Origin: Acinetobacter sp. S54 | GTDB lineage: Bacteria; Pseudomonadota; Gammaproteobacteria; Pseudomonadales; Moraxellaceae | Length of the DNA: 64,000 nt | Assembly: GCF_016624945.1 (NCBI RefSeq) | Contig: NZ_JACVUI010000005.1 | Span: 143,146-207,145 of the forward strand | Direction: 5' to 3' | Part shown: one piece after another, positions 1 to 10,000 of the stretch | Layout of the letters: the number at the start of each line of letters is the position of its first letter | How positions within the stretch are numbered: the first letter of the stretch is position 1 | Translations under genes and position numbers: made by a program | The notes under the pieces: model-generated | The model's input: the letters and a program-made list of their open reading frames with translations, nothing else | What the model was told of the DNA's origin: nothing | Database searches by the model: none

Positions 1-1
1 A

Positions 2-1240
2 CTGATCAACGTACCATTCGGGGCAATGATATCGCACCCTACATCTGGTGGGTCGGGTTCGATTTATTCAGTCAACGGCAAAACTGGAACTGTCGTTTTA
101 AATGCGTCTGATGTTAATGCAGAGCCAGCAGGTTCAGTCGCTTCAGCTAAATCAGCATTAGAAAATGAAATCGAGATAATTCGTACTTTAGCTCAAACAA
201 ATGAGCTAAAAATATCGACTAAGACTGATCAAGCCGACTTTGAAGTAGCTCAACAGCAGATTGAGCAAAATCGTTTAGCATTGCTGACGAAAGCTGACAT
301 TCAAGCTTTAGCATTGTTATCACAATTAGTTGATACAAAAGCCGATCAATCGTATGTGAATCAACAGATAGCGAATCTAGTCGGTTCCGCACCTGAAGCT
401 TTGAATACGATTTATGAACTTGCAGCAGCAATTCAGAATGAACAAAGTATCATTGAAACACTGAATCAATCCGTTGCAAACCGAGTCCGCTTTGATGTTG
501 CAACACAAGCTTTGTCGGAAATTCAAAAAGATAATGCACGTACCAATATTGGTGCTGAAAAGCTCGGTACAGCACAACAGCTCGTCAGTCAAATCACAGC
601 ACATTCTTTAGGTGCAGCTACAGCAGCACAGGGTGCAAAAGCTGATACAGCTTTACAGTCGGGTGATGTAGCACCAGTTGCATTATCTGGCTTATTTTCT
701 AGCTTAACAGGTCAATCTAAGATTTTTGATGTGGTGTATAGTGCGTATGCTTTGGGTGCAAATACAGCGATTTTAGCGACTGATACGTTAGGCATGATCC
801 TTGGGAAGCTGCAAGCTCAGATTAATGCGAAAGCTAGTGCAAATGTGTGGGTTAATGCTGCAACAGTAGCAACATTTAGTTCTAAAGTTATACCAAACGA
901 TACTGACAATCCACTTCAATTTGCTGTTATTGATGGGTTTTTGTGGATTCGAGGAATGTTCACAACTACAGATACTTTTGGCCAAGGTGCGAGTTTATTT
1001 GAAGTTACAGCAGTTGGATTTAAACCCAAAGTTCTATATCCCGCATTGAGCTCATATGTAGCTATTCAAGGGTTTTATGCTGCTTACGGTTCTTCGGGTG
1101 GGGGACAAATATATTCTGGTTTGACAGGAATTCAGTTCATTCAAAAAAATACAGGTAACAATTTCTTCGGATTTGTTTCAACCAATGCAGCGAATAGTAG
1201 TGGATTATCTATACCGCCGACGCCAATCGCAAAAGTCTAA
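2..1240 (+). CDS. Phage tail fibre protein, 5' end outside the window
   Basis: The frame is open from base 2 with no stop, so the ATG at 26 is probably internal and the N-terminus lies upstream of the window. The visible part is about 410 residues. An SVNGKTGTVVLNASDV segment near the start is typical of tail-fibre and collagen-like phage proteins. It is followed by helical, Ala/Gln-rich heptad-like sequence (about residues 40-190 from the ATG) suited to a trimeric shaft, a LATDTLGMILGKLQAQI segment, and a Gly/Ser-rich beta-type C-terminus that may be the receptor-binding tip. It ends just before a terminator. No other phage gene follows, so this is the right edge of a prophage or a phage remnant. 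The family call is good; the host-recognition role is inferred from the family. Confidence 0.75.
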   Translation: MINVPFGAMISHPTSGGSGSIYSVNGKTGTVVLNASDVNAEPAGSVASAKSALENEIEIIRTLAQTNELKISTKTDQADFEVAQQQIEQNRLALLTKADIQALALLSQLVDTKADQSYVNQQIANLVGSAPEALNTIYELAAAIQNEQSIIETLNQSVANRVRFDVATQALSEIQKDNARTNIGAEKLGTAQQLVSQITAHSLGAATAAQGAKADTALQSGDVAPVALSGLFSSLTGQSKIFDVVYSAYALGANTAILATDTLGMILGKLQAQINAKASANVWVNAATVATFSSKVIPNDTDNPLQFAVIDGFLWIRGMFTTTDTFGQGASLFEVTAVGFKPKVLYPALSSYVAIQGFYAAYGSSGGGQIYSGLTGIQFIQKNTGNNFFGFVSTNAANSSGLSIPPTPIAKV

Positions 1241-1250
1241 AAATAAAAAT

Positions 1251-1276
1251 GCCTTTCACATGGTGAAAAGCTTTTT
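1251..1276 (+). terminator. Rho-independent terminator after the tail-fibre gene
   Basis: Arms GCCTTTCAC and GTGAAAAGC pair with one mismatch around an ATG loop and are followed by five T. The hairpin starts about 10 bases after the tail-fibre stop codon. Confidence 0.65.
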
Positions 1277-1542
1277 AGTGTTAATTATCTCAAAATTTTA
1301 ACTAAATTATCTCGGCGCGCATCAATGGACATGGCAAAACACTGTATTTTATTTCTTTCATAAGAAAGTCGTTTTGTTGATAGTTTATTTTCTAACTTTC
1401 TGCATATGCATCTCATTTCGATGTGGCAGGCTTTAATTTATACCTTTTAGTTGAGTTAAAGAGCTTGCCACATTCTTGGTTTGAAGTTTATTTTTAAAAC
1501 GAAAGCTTTTTTTATCCTATATTATTTAATAGCAGTCTGTTT
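1277..1542. other. Intergenic region between the phage gene and antC
   Basis: No coding potential is seen. The region holds an imperfect inverted repeat at 1423-1471, with GTGGCAGGCTTTAA facing TTAAAGAGCTTGCCAC. It could form a large stem-loop after antC, but neither strand has a T-run beside it, so a terminator role is unproven. Confidence 0.5.
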
Positions 1543-2580
1543 TTACGATGACACCTGTGCAGTATTGCTTTGTAAAAACTTTTCACTATAGATCCGATAG
1601 TTTTGTAATGCCTGTTGGTCTAACCAGTTTTTTACGGCTTCAATCATGGGAGGTGGACCGCACAAATACATATCAAAAGCGTGTTCAGCCAGTTGATGTT
1701 TATTCAGATGTTCAGGGATATAACCTGATTTACCTTGCCATTCAGCGCTACCTTTCGTCACAATCGGATGATAGTTAAAGTTTGTAATACGCTCGGCATA
1801 TGCTTTTAACCGGGTTTGCTCGCAAAGGTCTGCTTCACTATTTACACCATAATAAAGATGGATGGGCGGAGCATCAGCCTGCTCAGCAATATTATCCAAC
1901 ATGCCTAAGAAGGCAGATAAGCCTGTACCACCTGCAACAAAAACCAATGGACGTTCAACTTCACGCAGATAGAAACTGCCTAATGGAGCCTCAATCACGA
2001 TAGACTGCCCGACTTGACAACGATCGCGTAAATAATTGCTCATCACGCCATTTGGCAGTAAACGAATCAGAAACTGAAGCTGATTATGGGTATTGGGGCG
2101 ATTGGCAAATGAATATGAACGCCAGTCTAGGGTATCTGGAATACGAATTCGCGCATATTGTCCCGGTAGAAATTGCAACTGTTCTGTGTAAGCACTTGCA
2201 TCCAAATGAAGAATTGCCGTGGTTTCAGAAACTAGCTCTATTCGAGTGACTTTGGTTTCTATTTTGAGTGTTTCTCCGGCATTGCAGATGTCCGAGTTGT
2301 GATCAAAATAAAAAGCAGCGTTGGACTGAACTCGGGTTTGGCAAGCCAACATTTTACGTTCTGCCAGATCACGTTCACTCAATGCATCTTCATCTACATA
2401 GTCTTGCTGATAAATACCCGTTTCACATTTTCCCTGACAAGTTCCACATACACCTTCACGACAGTCTAAAGGTAGCTTAATACCTTGACTAAGTGCTGCA
2501 TCGAGCAGTAGTTCATCGTTATTGACTGAAATAAAGAAAGTTTTACCATCTGCAAAGTTTAAGGCAACCGAATGTCCCAT
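1543..2580 (-). CDS. antC: Anthranilate 1,2-dioxygenase electron-transfer component (reductase)
   Basis: This reductase passes electrons from NADH through FAD and a [2Fe-2S] cluster to the oxygenase AntAB. The 345-residue protein shows the expected order. A plant-type ferredoxin domain carries cluster ligands C40, C45, C48 and C80. An FAD domain contains RSYS at 154-157. An NAD domain has VFVAGGTGLSAFLG near 213-226 and a YLCGPPPM motif near the C-terminus. Length and layout match the AntC/BenC family. AntC is preferred over BenC because the large subunit next door resembles AntA of strain ADP1. It is the last gene of antABC, 11 bases after antB. Confidence 0.9.
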   Translation of the reverse strand: MGHSVALNFADGKTFFISVNNDELLLDAALSQGIKLPLDCREGVCGTCQGKCETGIYQQDYVDEDALSERDLAERKMLACQTRVQSNAAFYFDHNSDICNAGETLKIETKVTRIELVSETTAILHLDASAYTEQLQFLPGQYARIRIPDTLDWRSYSFANRPNTHNQLQFLIRLLPNGVMSNYLRDRCQVGQSIVIEAPLGSFYLREVERPLVFVAGGTGLSAFLGMLDNIAEQADAPPIHLYYGVNSEADLCEQTRLKAYAERITNFNYHPIVTKGSAEWQGKSGYIPEHLNKHQLAEHAFDMYLCGPPPMIEAVKNWLDQQALQNYRIYSEKFLQSNTAQVSS

Positions 2581-2591
2581 TCTATTTCTCC

Positions 2592-3083
2592 TTAAACATG
2601 ATAAAAGTCGAGAACAGAATCAATTTTGTCATTCAACAACACACTATGCTGGCGACGGATACGGAAGCTATTCTCCGTTTTGCGTAGGATATAGGTTGCA
2701 TGTCCATAAAAACGACCTTCTAAACCTTGACGGTTATACAGAGTTTGCCATGCGACTTTTGCTTCAATCAGTCCATCATCCATTTGTTTTACACGGATAT
2801 TATTCATGGTGTGCAACGTCCGTGGCAAAGGCGTTGCAGAGGCTGCTTTACCTGTACGAATACGAAACACGCGATCTTCTAAACCTGCACGATCTGCATA
2901 GTAAATATAAGACAAGCCCTGATTTGGATCCTGTACATAGTGATGATCATCAATCCATTGCGGAATATGGTATTCGCTGTCTTCATCATAAAGATCAAGA
3001 TAAGCGTCCCAGTCATAAGCATCACAAAGTTCAGCTTTATTAATTAAAAATTGTGAAACTAAAAAATGAAGTTCTAAAGACAT
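2592..3083 (-). CDS. antB: Anthranilate 1,2-dioxygenase small (beta) subunit
   Basis: The 163-residue protein is the non-catalytic beta subunit of the ring-hydroxylating dioxygenase. This family has an NTF2/SnoaL-like fold and stabilises the alpha3beta3 hexamer. The YDWDAYLDLYDEDSEYHIPQW stretch near the N-terminus and the later EAKVAWQTLYNRQG segment are typical of benzoate/anthranilate-type beta subunits. Its start lies two bases after the antA stop, which indicates tight translational coupling. It has no metal-binding motif, as expected. Confidence 0.9.
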   Translation of the reverse strand: MSLELHFLVSQFLINKAELCDAYDWDAYLDLYDEDSEYHIPQWIDDHHYVQDPNQGLSYIYYADRAGLEDRVFRIRTGKAASATPLPRTLHTMNNIRVKQMDDGLIEAKVAWQTLYNRQGLEGRFYGHATYILRKTENSFRIRRQHSVLLNDKIDSVLDFYHV

Positions 3084-3085
3084 GA

Positions 3086-4504
3086 TTACACTCCTTCAAC
3101 CATGTTACTTTCAAATTCAAAGCTGATCTCTTGCATTTCTAGGGCTTTGTTATTGAGGCCTTTAAGCAATAGACGCTGCCAGTGACCATGTTGATTGACA
3201 TATAAACCTTCATGAGTAAATTCACGGCCTGTCATTACAGGTTGAATGCCAAGATCCTCTGCATTTTTGCTCATGCCATATTCCCAACGATGACAACCAC
3301 GAGAAATATCACTCCAGCGTTCCAGACGTGCTTGAAAACCCTTTTGTTGTTCACGGAATTCGACTAAATCGTCAGGTGTCCCCAAGCCAGAGACATTAAA
3401 GAAGTCTTCAAACTGGCGGATACGATTACGTCGAGCTTCAGCCGATTCACCTTTCACACCGATACATTGACTGATGACTTCAGTTTTATTCCATGCGACT
3501 GGACGGACGATGCGTAACTGAGAACTAATTTGATCCATAAAAAACAAACTTGGGTACAAGTTTAGGTTACGTAACCGATGCATTGCCCATTCCGCACGTT
3601 TTTCACCAAATTTTTCAATAAGGTAAGGCATAACGGTTGCATAACCTGGACGTACCGTTGGATTTGGCATATCGCTGAATAAAACGCTATGACCATTTTT
3701 AAAGCTAAACCAACCATCATCAGTCGTTTGATCACCTGCACCTAATTTACTGTAATCCAGTGTATCGAGTTCTTCACCTTTTTCGATATTAACTTGTTGA
3801 CGGTGCTGAACTGTCGAAACATAGTTATAGTGGACGGTACTGACATGATAGCCATCCAACCCATTTTCATTTTGTAATTTCCAGTTGCCTGCAAAGGTAT
3901 AGGCCGATTTTCCTTGCAAAACTTCGAGTTCACCTGTTGGTGACTGTTCAACCATAAGATCTAGAAAAACTTTAGCATCTCCCAAAAAATCTTCAAGGGA
4001 ATCGGTTGCTTGAGTATCCAGACTGACGAATACAAAACCACGATAACTCGCAATACGTCCTTGTTTTAGACCGCGGCTGGATTTATCGAAATCTTCACAA
4101 TATTCACCGGGCGCTTTGACTTTGACTAAACGGCCATCAGACTTATAGCACCATGCATGGAAAGGGCAGGTAAAGGTTGATTGGTTACCTTTTGAAACAC
4201 GGGTCAAGGTCGCACCTCGATGCTCGCAGGCATTAACCATAGCGTGTAATTCGCCTTTGGCATCACGGCTAATAATCAGCGGTTGGCGACCAATTTGAAC
4301 CGTGACAAAATCATGAGGATTTGCAATTTCGCTTTCGTGACAGGCATAAATCCAGACCTTTTCAAAGATGAGTTCCATTTCCAAGTCAAACAGTTCTGGT
4401 TGGGTAAACATGTCCCTTGCGATACGGTAGACACCCTCTTCTGGGCGAAAATCGATGCATCCTTGAACAAAATTTTCCCATTCAATCATATTACGTGAGC
4501 CCAT
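3086..4504 (-). CDS. antA: Anthranilate 1,2-dioxygenase large (alpha) subunit
   Basis: This is the catalytic subunit that dihydroxylates anthranilate; release of CO2 and ammonia gives catechol for the beta-ketoadipate pathway. The 472-residue protein has a Rieske centre with ligands C93, H95, C113 and H116. The mononuclear iron site shows NGLDGYHVSTVH, giving H220 and H225 with D217 as the usual bridging aspartate. Sequence and length agree closely with ADP1 AntA as I remember it and less with BenA (about 461 residues). A second in-frame Met at residue 6 is an alternative start. It heads antABC. No ant regulator gene lies beside it, but the upstream region carries a tandem 21-bp repeat. Confidence 0.92.
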   Translation of the reverse strand: MGSRNMIEWENFVQGCIDFRPEEGVYRIARDMFTQPELFDLEMELIFEKVWIYACHESEIANPHDFVTVQIGRQPLIISRDAKGELHAMVNACEHRGATLTRVSKGNQSTFTCPFHAWCYKSDGRLVKVKAPGEYCEDFDKSSRGLKQGRIASYRGFVFVSLDTQATDSLEDFLGDAKVFLDLMVEQSPTGELEVLQGKSAYTFAGNWKLQNENGLDGYHVSTVHYNYVSTVQHRQQVNIEKGEELDTLDYSKLGAGDQTTDDGWFSFKNGHSVLFSDMPNPTVRPGYATVMPYLIEKFGEKRAEWAMHRLRNLNLYPSLFFMDQISSQLRIVRPVAWNKTEVISQCIGVKGESAEARRNRIRQFEDFFNVSGLGTPDDLVEFREQQKGFQARLERWSDISRGCHRWEYGMSKNAEDLGIQPVMTGREFTHEGLYVNQHGHWQRLLLKGLNNKALEMQEISFEFESNMVEGV

Positions 4505-4567
4505 GATTCAATCCTTTTTCTGAACTAATACGTTAGATTGATTGAACCGCGAGCATCATTTTATCTC

Positions 4568-4609
4568 TATCCGTTTTGTCCAGATTTTTATCCAGTTTAT
4601 CCATTTTTT
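4568..4609 (-). promoter_or_regulatory. Tandem 21-bp operator-like repeat upstream of antA
   Basis: On the plus strand two 21-bp units begin at 4568 and 4589. Each holds two TATCC-like half-sites: TATCCG at 4568, TGTCCA at 4577, TATCCA at 4589 and TATCCA at 4598. Read toward antA these are GGATA-type boxes. XylS/BenR/AntR-type activators bind direct repeats with a 21-bp period and a GGNTA half-box, so a similar activator is a reasonable guess. The array ends about 64 bases upstream of the antA ATG. Confidence 0.5.
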
Positions 4610-5152
4610 GAATTGAAAATAAGGTTCAGAAAACACCGTAGATCTTATAAACTAATAAAAGGTGGAATATGGAGTGACTAAATATGGGTAATGACTGAGC
4701 AAGGCTGAACTTACATAGGGCGATTTATTCTTCAATTATTTAGTAAGTTAATGGATTTTAATCCTTATTCTATTTTAAATATAATCGGATCAATTAAAGC
4801 TAAAATTCCTCCCCTTTCTTCGTAATTAAAATCGTACTTCACGGGTTATCTGTCCTCTAGATGAGCGGATTGAATCATTCAATACTTGTTACATCGTTAA
4901 GATTAACGAAAGCCATAGCATTATTTTGCCTTACGAAAAAATAACTAATCATATGGGGGGACAGCTCGTAAAATTAATGCATGAAGTAATGATCACTTAC
5001 CTAGCCGCGAATTGTAAACGGTGAATTTCACCTCTAACTTTTAGTTATAGACAGATCTGTATAAAATAATACTTAAATGATATTTACAAATAAATAAACT
5101 TTGTTATGATTATTTTTTGAAATTTAACATGTTTTAACCTAAGTTTACTAAA
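4610..5152. other. Long divergent spacer between antA and cdiB
   Basis: This AT-rich stretch lies between two divergent genes. No open frame with coding character was found on either strand. It must hold the cdiB promoter: a TATAAAAT box at 5060-5067 is the best -10 candidate, but no convincing -35 goes with it. Confidence 0.4.
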
Positions 5153-6892
5153 ATGATATTTAATAAAAAGAATGTACTCTGTACGAGTTTATTGGCTTTT
5201 GTTCATCTACATGCCGCGGAACCATCAGATTTTCAACAGATACAAGCGGATCAGAGCATTCGCCAACAACAGCGCGATGAAGCTCTACAAAAACAAATCC
5301 AGCCTGAGGTCAATTTTCATCTTGATCAGCCTAAGATGAGTACTCCATCCCAACAACTCCACTATTTAAGTTCACACAGTGAAAGCCCGTGTTTTGATAT
5401 CAAAAAGATCCTGCTTCAGGGGGAAGATGCAGGACACTTTTTATCTGCATTTAATGAAATTACTCAAGGCAAAAATAATATTATTGGTCGTTGTCTCGGG
5501 GTAAAGGGGCTGAATCAGGTACTAGATCTAGTCCAGAATAAAATTATTGCGGATGGTTATGTTACGACCCGTGTCTTGTTGCCCCCACAAAATATTGCTA
5601 CAGGCAATATTCGTATAGGGGTGATTGCAGGGCGGGTCGATCAGGTCAAATTTGCTGATGGCACCTCAGCACGTGCCCATAAAATCAATGCATTGCCAAT
5701 TAAATCAGGCGATTTACTTAACATTCGAGACTTGGAACAAGGTCTAGAAAACTTTAAACGAGTACCAACGGTTGAAGCTGACTTTAAAATCCAGCCTGCT
5801 GAAAAGAACAATATTCCTGGCTCTAGTGATGTAATCCTTGCATGGCAACAATCTAAACCCTATCGCATTAACTTAAATCTGGATGATGCGGGTTCAGATT
5901 CAACTGGGAAATATCAGGGTACAGCGACCTTATCTCTAGACCATTTGCTGAGCTTAAATGATCTTTTTTATGTCAGCTATAACCATGACCTTGGTGGTGG
6001 GAATTCGGGCAAACGCGGAACCGATGGCTTCTATGCCAGCTATACTATCCCATTTGACTACTGGCTGCTGACTAGCAGTTACAGTAAATCGGATTATCAT
6101 CAAACCGTAGCGGGTGCCAGTCAAAGCTATGAATATAGCGGTAAAAGTGAGCTGATCGGTGTGGATTTATCCCGAGTTATTTATCGGGATTCACACCGAA
6201 AAACTACGATTGGTGCGGGTGGCTGGTACCGTGAATCACGTAACTATATCGAAGATGTCGAAGTTGAGGTGCAGCGCCGAAAAACTGCTGGCTGGAAAGC
6301 CATGCTGGATCATACTGAATATTTTTCCAATGCAACTTTAAGTGGCAATCTGACGTATAAACGAGGAACAGGCTGGCTCGGTGCCATGCGTGCACCAGAA
6401 GAAGACTTTGATGAAGCCTTTACACGCGTCGGGATTATACAAGCCAATGCCAGTTTACAGGTGCCGTTTAAAATCGGTACACAAAATCTGCAATATACCG
6501 CTGAATGGCGTATGCAACGTAGTAATAAGCCTTTAACGCCACAAGACCGCTTTTCGATTGGTAACCGTTATACCGTAAGAGGTTTTGATGGAGAACAAAC
6601 CCTACTCGCAGATAACGGATTTCTAGTACGCAATGAATTCAGTGGATCCATGTTTAAGCTGCCGATGCAATGGTACGTGGGTATTGACTATGGTGAAGTG
6701 GGTGGACGTAGCGCACACGAACCGAACCCTTTACCTGGCACCCGTTTATTGGGCAGTGTTGTGGGAGTGCGTGGACAAATATCCCCCCTTCACGTCAGCT
6801 ACGATGCCTTTATTGGTGCACCCCTTAAAAAGCCAGATCACTTTAAAACTGATGACTACACCACAGGTTTCAGCCTGAACTGGAGCTATTAG
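5153..6892 (+). CDS. cdiB: Two-partner secretion outer-membrane transporter (CdiB/ShlB/FhaC family)
   Basis: A 579-residue Omp85-superfamily translocator that would export the CdiA exoprotein next door across the outer membrane. A short signal peptide (about residues 1-22, ending near LHAAEP) is followed by a Gln/Glu-rich linker helix, two POTRA domains (about 75-230; a CFDIKKILL start and a DGYVTTRVLLPPQN segment typical of POTRA 1) and a 16-strand barrel to the C-terminal aromatic-rich NWSY. The conserved VRGF motif of loop L6 is present in YTVRGFDGEQ. cdiA begins 123 bases later, the usual cdiB-cdiA order. The frame is intact, so secretion of the truncated CdiA stalk should still be possible. 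No strong ribosome-binding site precedes the ATG. Confidence 0.9.
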   Translation: MIFNKKNVLCTSLLAFVHLHAAEPSDFQQIQADQSIRQQQRDEALQKQIQPEVNFHLDQPKMSTPSQQLHYLSSHSESPCFDIKKILLQGEDAGHFLSAFNEITQGKNNIIGRCLGVKGLNQVLDLVQNKIIADGYVTTRVLLPPQNIATGNIRIGVIAGRVDQVKFADGTSARAHKINALPIKSGDLLNIRDLEQGLENFKRVPTVEADFKIQPAEKNNIPGSSDVILAWQQSKPYRINLNLDDAGSDSTGKYQGTATLSLDHLLSLNDLFYVSYNHDLGGGNSGKRGTDGFYASYTIPFDYWLLTSSYSKSDYHQTVAGASQSYEYSGKSELIGVDLSRVIYRDSHRKTTIGAGGWYRESRNYIEDVEVEVQRRKTAGWKAMLDHTEYFSNATLSGNLTYKRGTGWLGAMRAPEEDFDEAFTRVGIIQANASLQVPFKIGTQNLQYTAEWRMQRSNKPLTPQDRFSIGNRYTVRGFDGEQTLLADNGFLVRNEFSGSMFKLPMQWYVGIDYGEVGGRSAHEPNPLPGTRLLGSVVGVRGQISPLHVSYDAFIGAPLKKPDHFKTDDYTTGFSLNWSY

Positions 6893-7015
6893 GCGAGCAA
6901 TTTAACAAAATTGTTTAAGGCAGCTTTAGATTTAAAAACAAATCCAATCAAGCACCATTTTAATTTTTCTCGTTAATGAGATTGAACAACAAAACAAGAT
7001 TTAGAGTACACCGAC

Positions 7016-10000
7016 ATGAATAAGAATCGCTACCGTATTATCTTTAGTCAAACCCGTGGCATGTTTATCGCAGTGGCTGAGATTGTGAAAAGCAAAACCA
7101 AACAAGCAGGACAAAGTCAGGCGGGTGGTGATGCGAACGGAGAGAATAGTGGGAACGATTCAAACAGTACGGGTCAGAATGCACATCATTTTAAAAAACT
7201 GAAACTGCTGAATTTTGCGGTGATCAGTGTACTGGGTGCCAGCATATACACCTTACCACTGCACATCCTTGCCGACAGCCAGATTATTGCTGATAAAGCT
7301 GCACCGACCTCACAACAACCCACAATTCTCAGCAGCAGTAATGGGGTGATGCAGGTCAACATTCAGACTCCAAGTGCGGGTGGAGTCTCCCGCAATACTT
7401 ATAGTCAGTTTGATGTAGGGCAGGAGGGTGCCATCCTGAATAATGCCCGCAATAATACCCAGACCCAACTGGGAGGCTGGGTGCAGGGTAACCCGTGGCT
7501 TGCCAAAGGTGAAGCCAACATTATTTTAAATGAAGTCAATTCGAGTAATCCAAGTCAGCTCAAAGGCTATATTGAAGTTGCAGGTAAACAGGCACAAGTG
7601 GTGATCGCCAACCCATCAGGGTTGGTGTGTGATGGCTGTGGAGTCATTAATGCCGATCGCTTTACCCTGACCACTGGACAAGCGGTGATGAATCAGGGTT
7701 ATCTGGAATCATTTCGTGTTCGAGAAGGACAAATTACCATACAGGGCAAAGGCTTAAATGGCAGCCTAACCCCGTTTACAGATGTCTATGCCCGTGCCTT
7801 ACAGGTCAATGCAGGGCTGTATGCCAATGAGTTAAAGACCGTATTGGGTCAAAACGACATTAATATTCAAGACCCTTCTGCGCCAAAAATTGCCAAAGTA
7901 GCGACACGAGGGACTGCAATACCTCAGCCAAACTTTGCTCTGGATGTTGGCCAATTGGGTGGGATGTATGCGGGTAAAATCTTTTTGATCGGGACAGAAC
8001 AGGGGGTTGGTGCACGCAATGCGGGATCGATTAATAGTACCCAATCTACTTTGACTCTCAATGCCAATGGGGATTTGATCAATACAGGCAATATGATTGC
8101 CAATAAAGATCAGCTACAACTGAATGCCCAAAGCATTAAAAATACAGGCAATATCAGTAGTGCTGCCTCACAAGTTACAGTACAAAGCCAAAATTTAGAT
8201 AACTCAGGCTTGATTAGCAGTGCTGATGAGTTTCACTTAACCCAGCAGAACCAGTTAAGTAATAGTGGCACTCTAAATGCTGCACGTCTGGTGATCGATG
8301 CAGGTCGTTTGAGCAACAGTGGCTCACTTGAACAGACGGGTGCACAGGCATTGGACTTAACAGCGGGTTCAATGAGCAATGCTGGCGGTAAAATTGGATT
8401 AGCTAAAACCAGTACTAGCAGTACAGCTCCAGGAAATACAGGTGGTAATACGGGGAATGGCACGGGTGAAACTGGATCAGAAGGATCAGGCGCGCCTCAA
8501 CCAAGCAATCCAGCACAAGATGGCGGCAGTATTGTAATCGCGATTGATCCTGCTACACCGACAGTCCCAAAAACCTATGACACAGGCTATATTCATGTTC
8601 AGGAGCTGCTAAACAATGATCAGGGTGCTATTGTGGCCCGTGGCGGGATTGATTTGGACAGCAGTAATGGATTAAACAACCAGAGCGGTATGCTTAATCT
8701 GGGTGCGATCAAGGTTCAGGGTGACAGTTTTAACAATGATCAAGGTCAGTTAACGGTACAACAAGCAGATATCCAAACCCAAATCTTAAGTAACCAGTCT
8801 GGACAACTAGCAGCGAATAAAAGCTTAAAGATCAAGACTGAAACAACCAATAACCAAAAAGGTCACATTCAGGCGGTTGAACAACTGGATTTGGATGTGG
8901 TTAAGAGTCTTAATAATCGGGAAGGCCAAATTGCCAGTGGGCATCAGTTGAATGTTCAGGCAGCACAGGTGAACAACCAGTCTGGTCTGCTTTATTCAGG
9001 ACAACAAGGTATCAACCTCAGCGTTGAAAAAGATCTGGATAACACATCGGGAACGATTCAAGCTAAAACCCAACTCAATATCAATAGCCAAAGCCTGAAT
9101 AATGCATCGGGTGCAATTCTGGCACAGAATATTCAACAACAGCATGATACGGTGAATAATACACAAGGCAATATTGTTTCTGAGCAAAACTTACGTAGCA
9201 TTGTAAGTCAATTTGACAATAATGAAGGTCAGATTCAGGCGCAGCAGATTGAACTGACGCATCAACAGTTGAATAACAGCGGCAGTATCTATGCCGATCA
9301 AGACCTAAGCATCATTGGTCAGAACCTCCAAAATACAGGCTCCATCGCGGCAGGACAAAATGTCCAACTGGATAGCCAGAATCTACAACATCAACAATCA
9401 GGTTTGATCGCGGCGGGACTGGATCGTCAAGGAAAACTGGGCAACGGGGGGCATCTTGAAATTAATGCGGATCAGGCTGCATTGCATGGGCAAAGCTTTG
9501 CTGGGCAAGACCTTATTGTACAGGCACAACAACAGATTGATGCCAGTCAAGGTCAACTGCAAGCTAAAAATATAGAAATTAACAGTCAAGCGGGTAATAT
9601 TTCAACACGTGCTGCAACTGTTATTGCAGATCAGTTAAATATTAATAGTCATGACCTGATAGATAACCAGCAAGGTACCTTAAGTGCCAAAGACCTAATC
9701 TTAAATGCGAGCCGTTTGGATAATACGGAGGGGCATCTACTTCATACGAGTACCGATCGACTGGATTTAAACTTCAGCCAAAGCCTGAATAACCAGTCGG
9801 GTGAAATCCGTAGTAATGCGGCACAGCTTCATCTGAATACAGCGGTGTTGAATAACACGGCTGGTCAACTGATTCATGCAGGTACAGGTCAATTCAATAT
9901 TCAGACTGATCAGCTACAGGGCAATCAAGGACAAATTCTAAGTAATGGGCAATTGCAACTGACAGGTCGTCAGCTTGATCTGAGTCAAGGCATCACCTCC

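Noticed and set aside
1543..4504. benABC (benzoate dioxygenase) instead of antABC
   Set aside because: The large subunit is about 472 residues and follows remembered ADP1 AntA more closely; there is no benD or benM neighbour.
4680..5100. Possible small regulator gene between antA and cdiB
   Set aside because: All frames on both strands are broken by stops within short distances.
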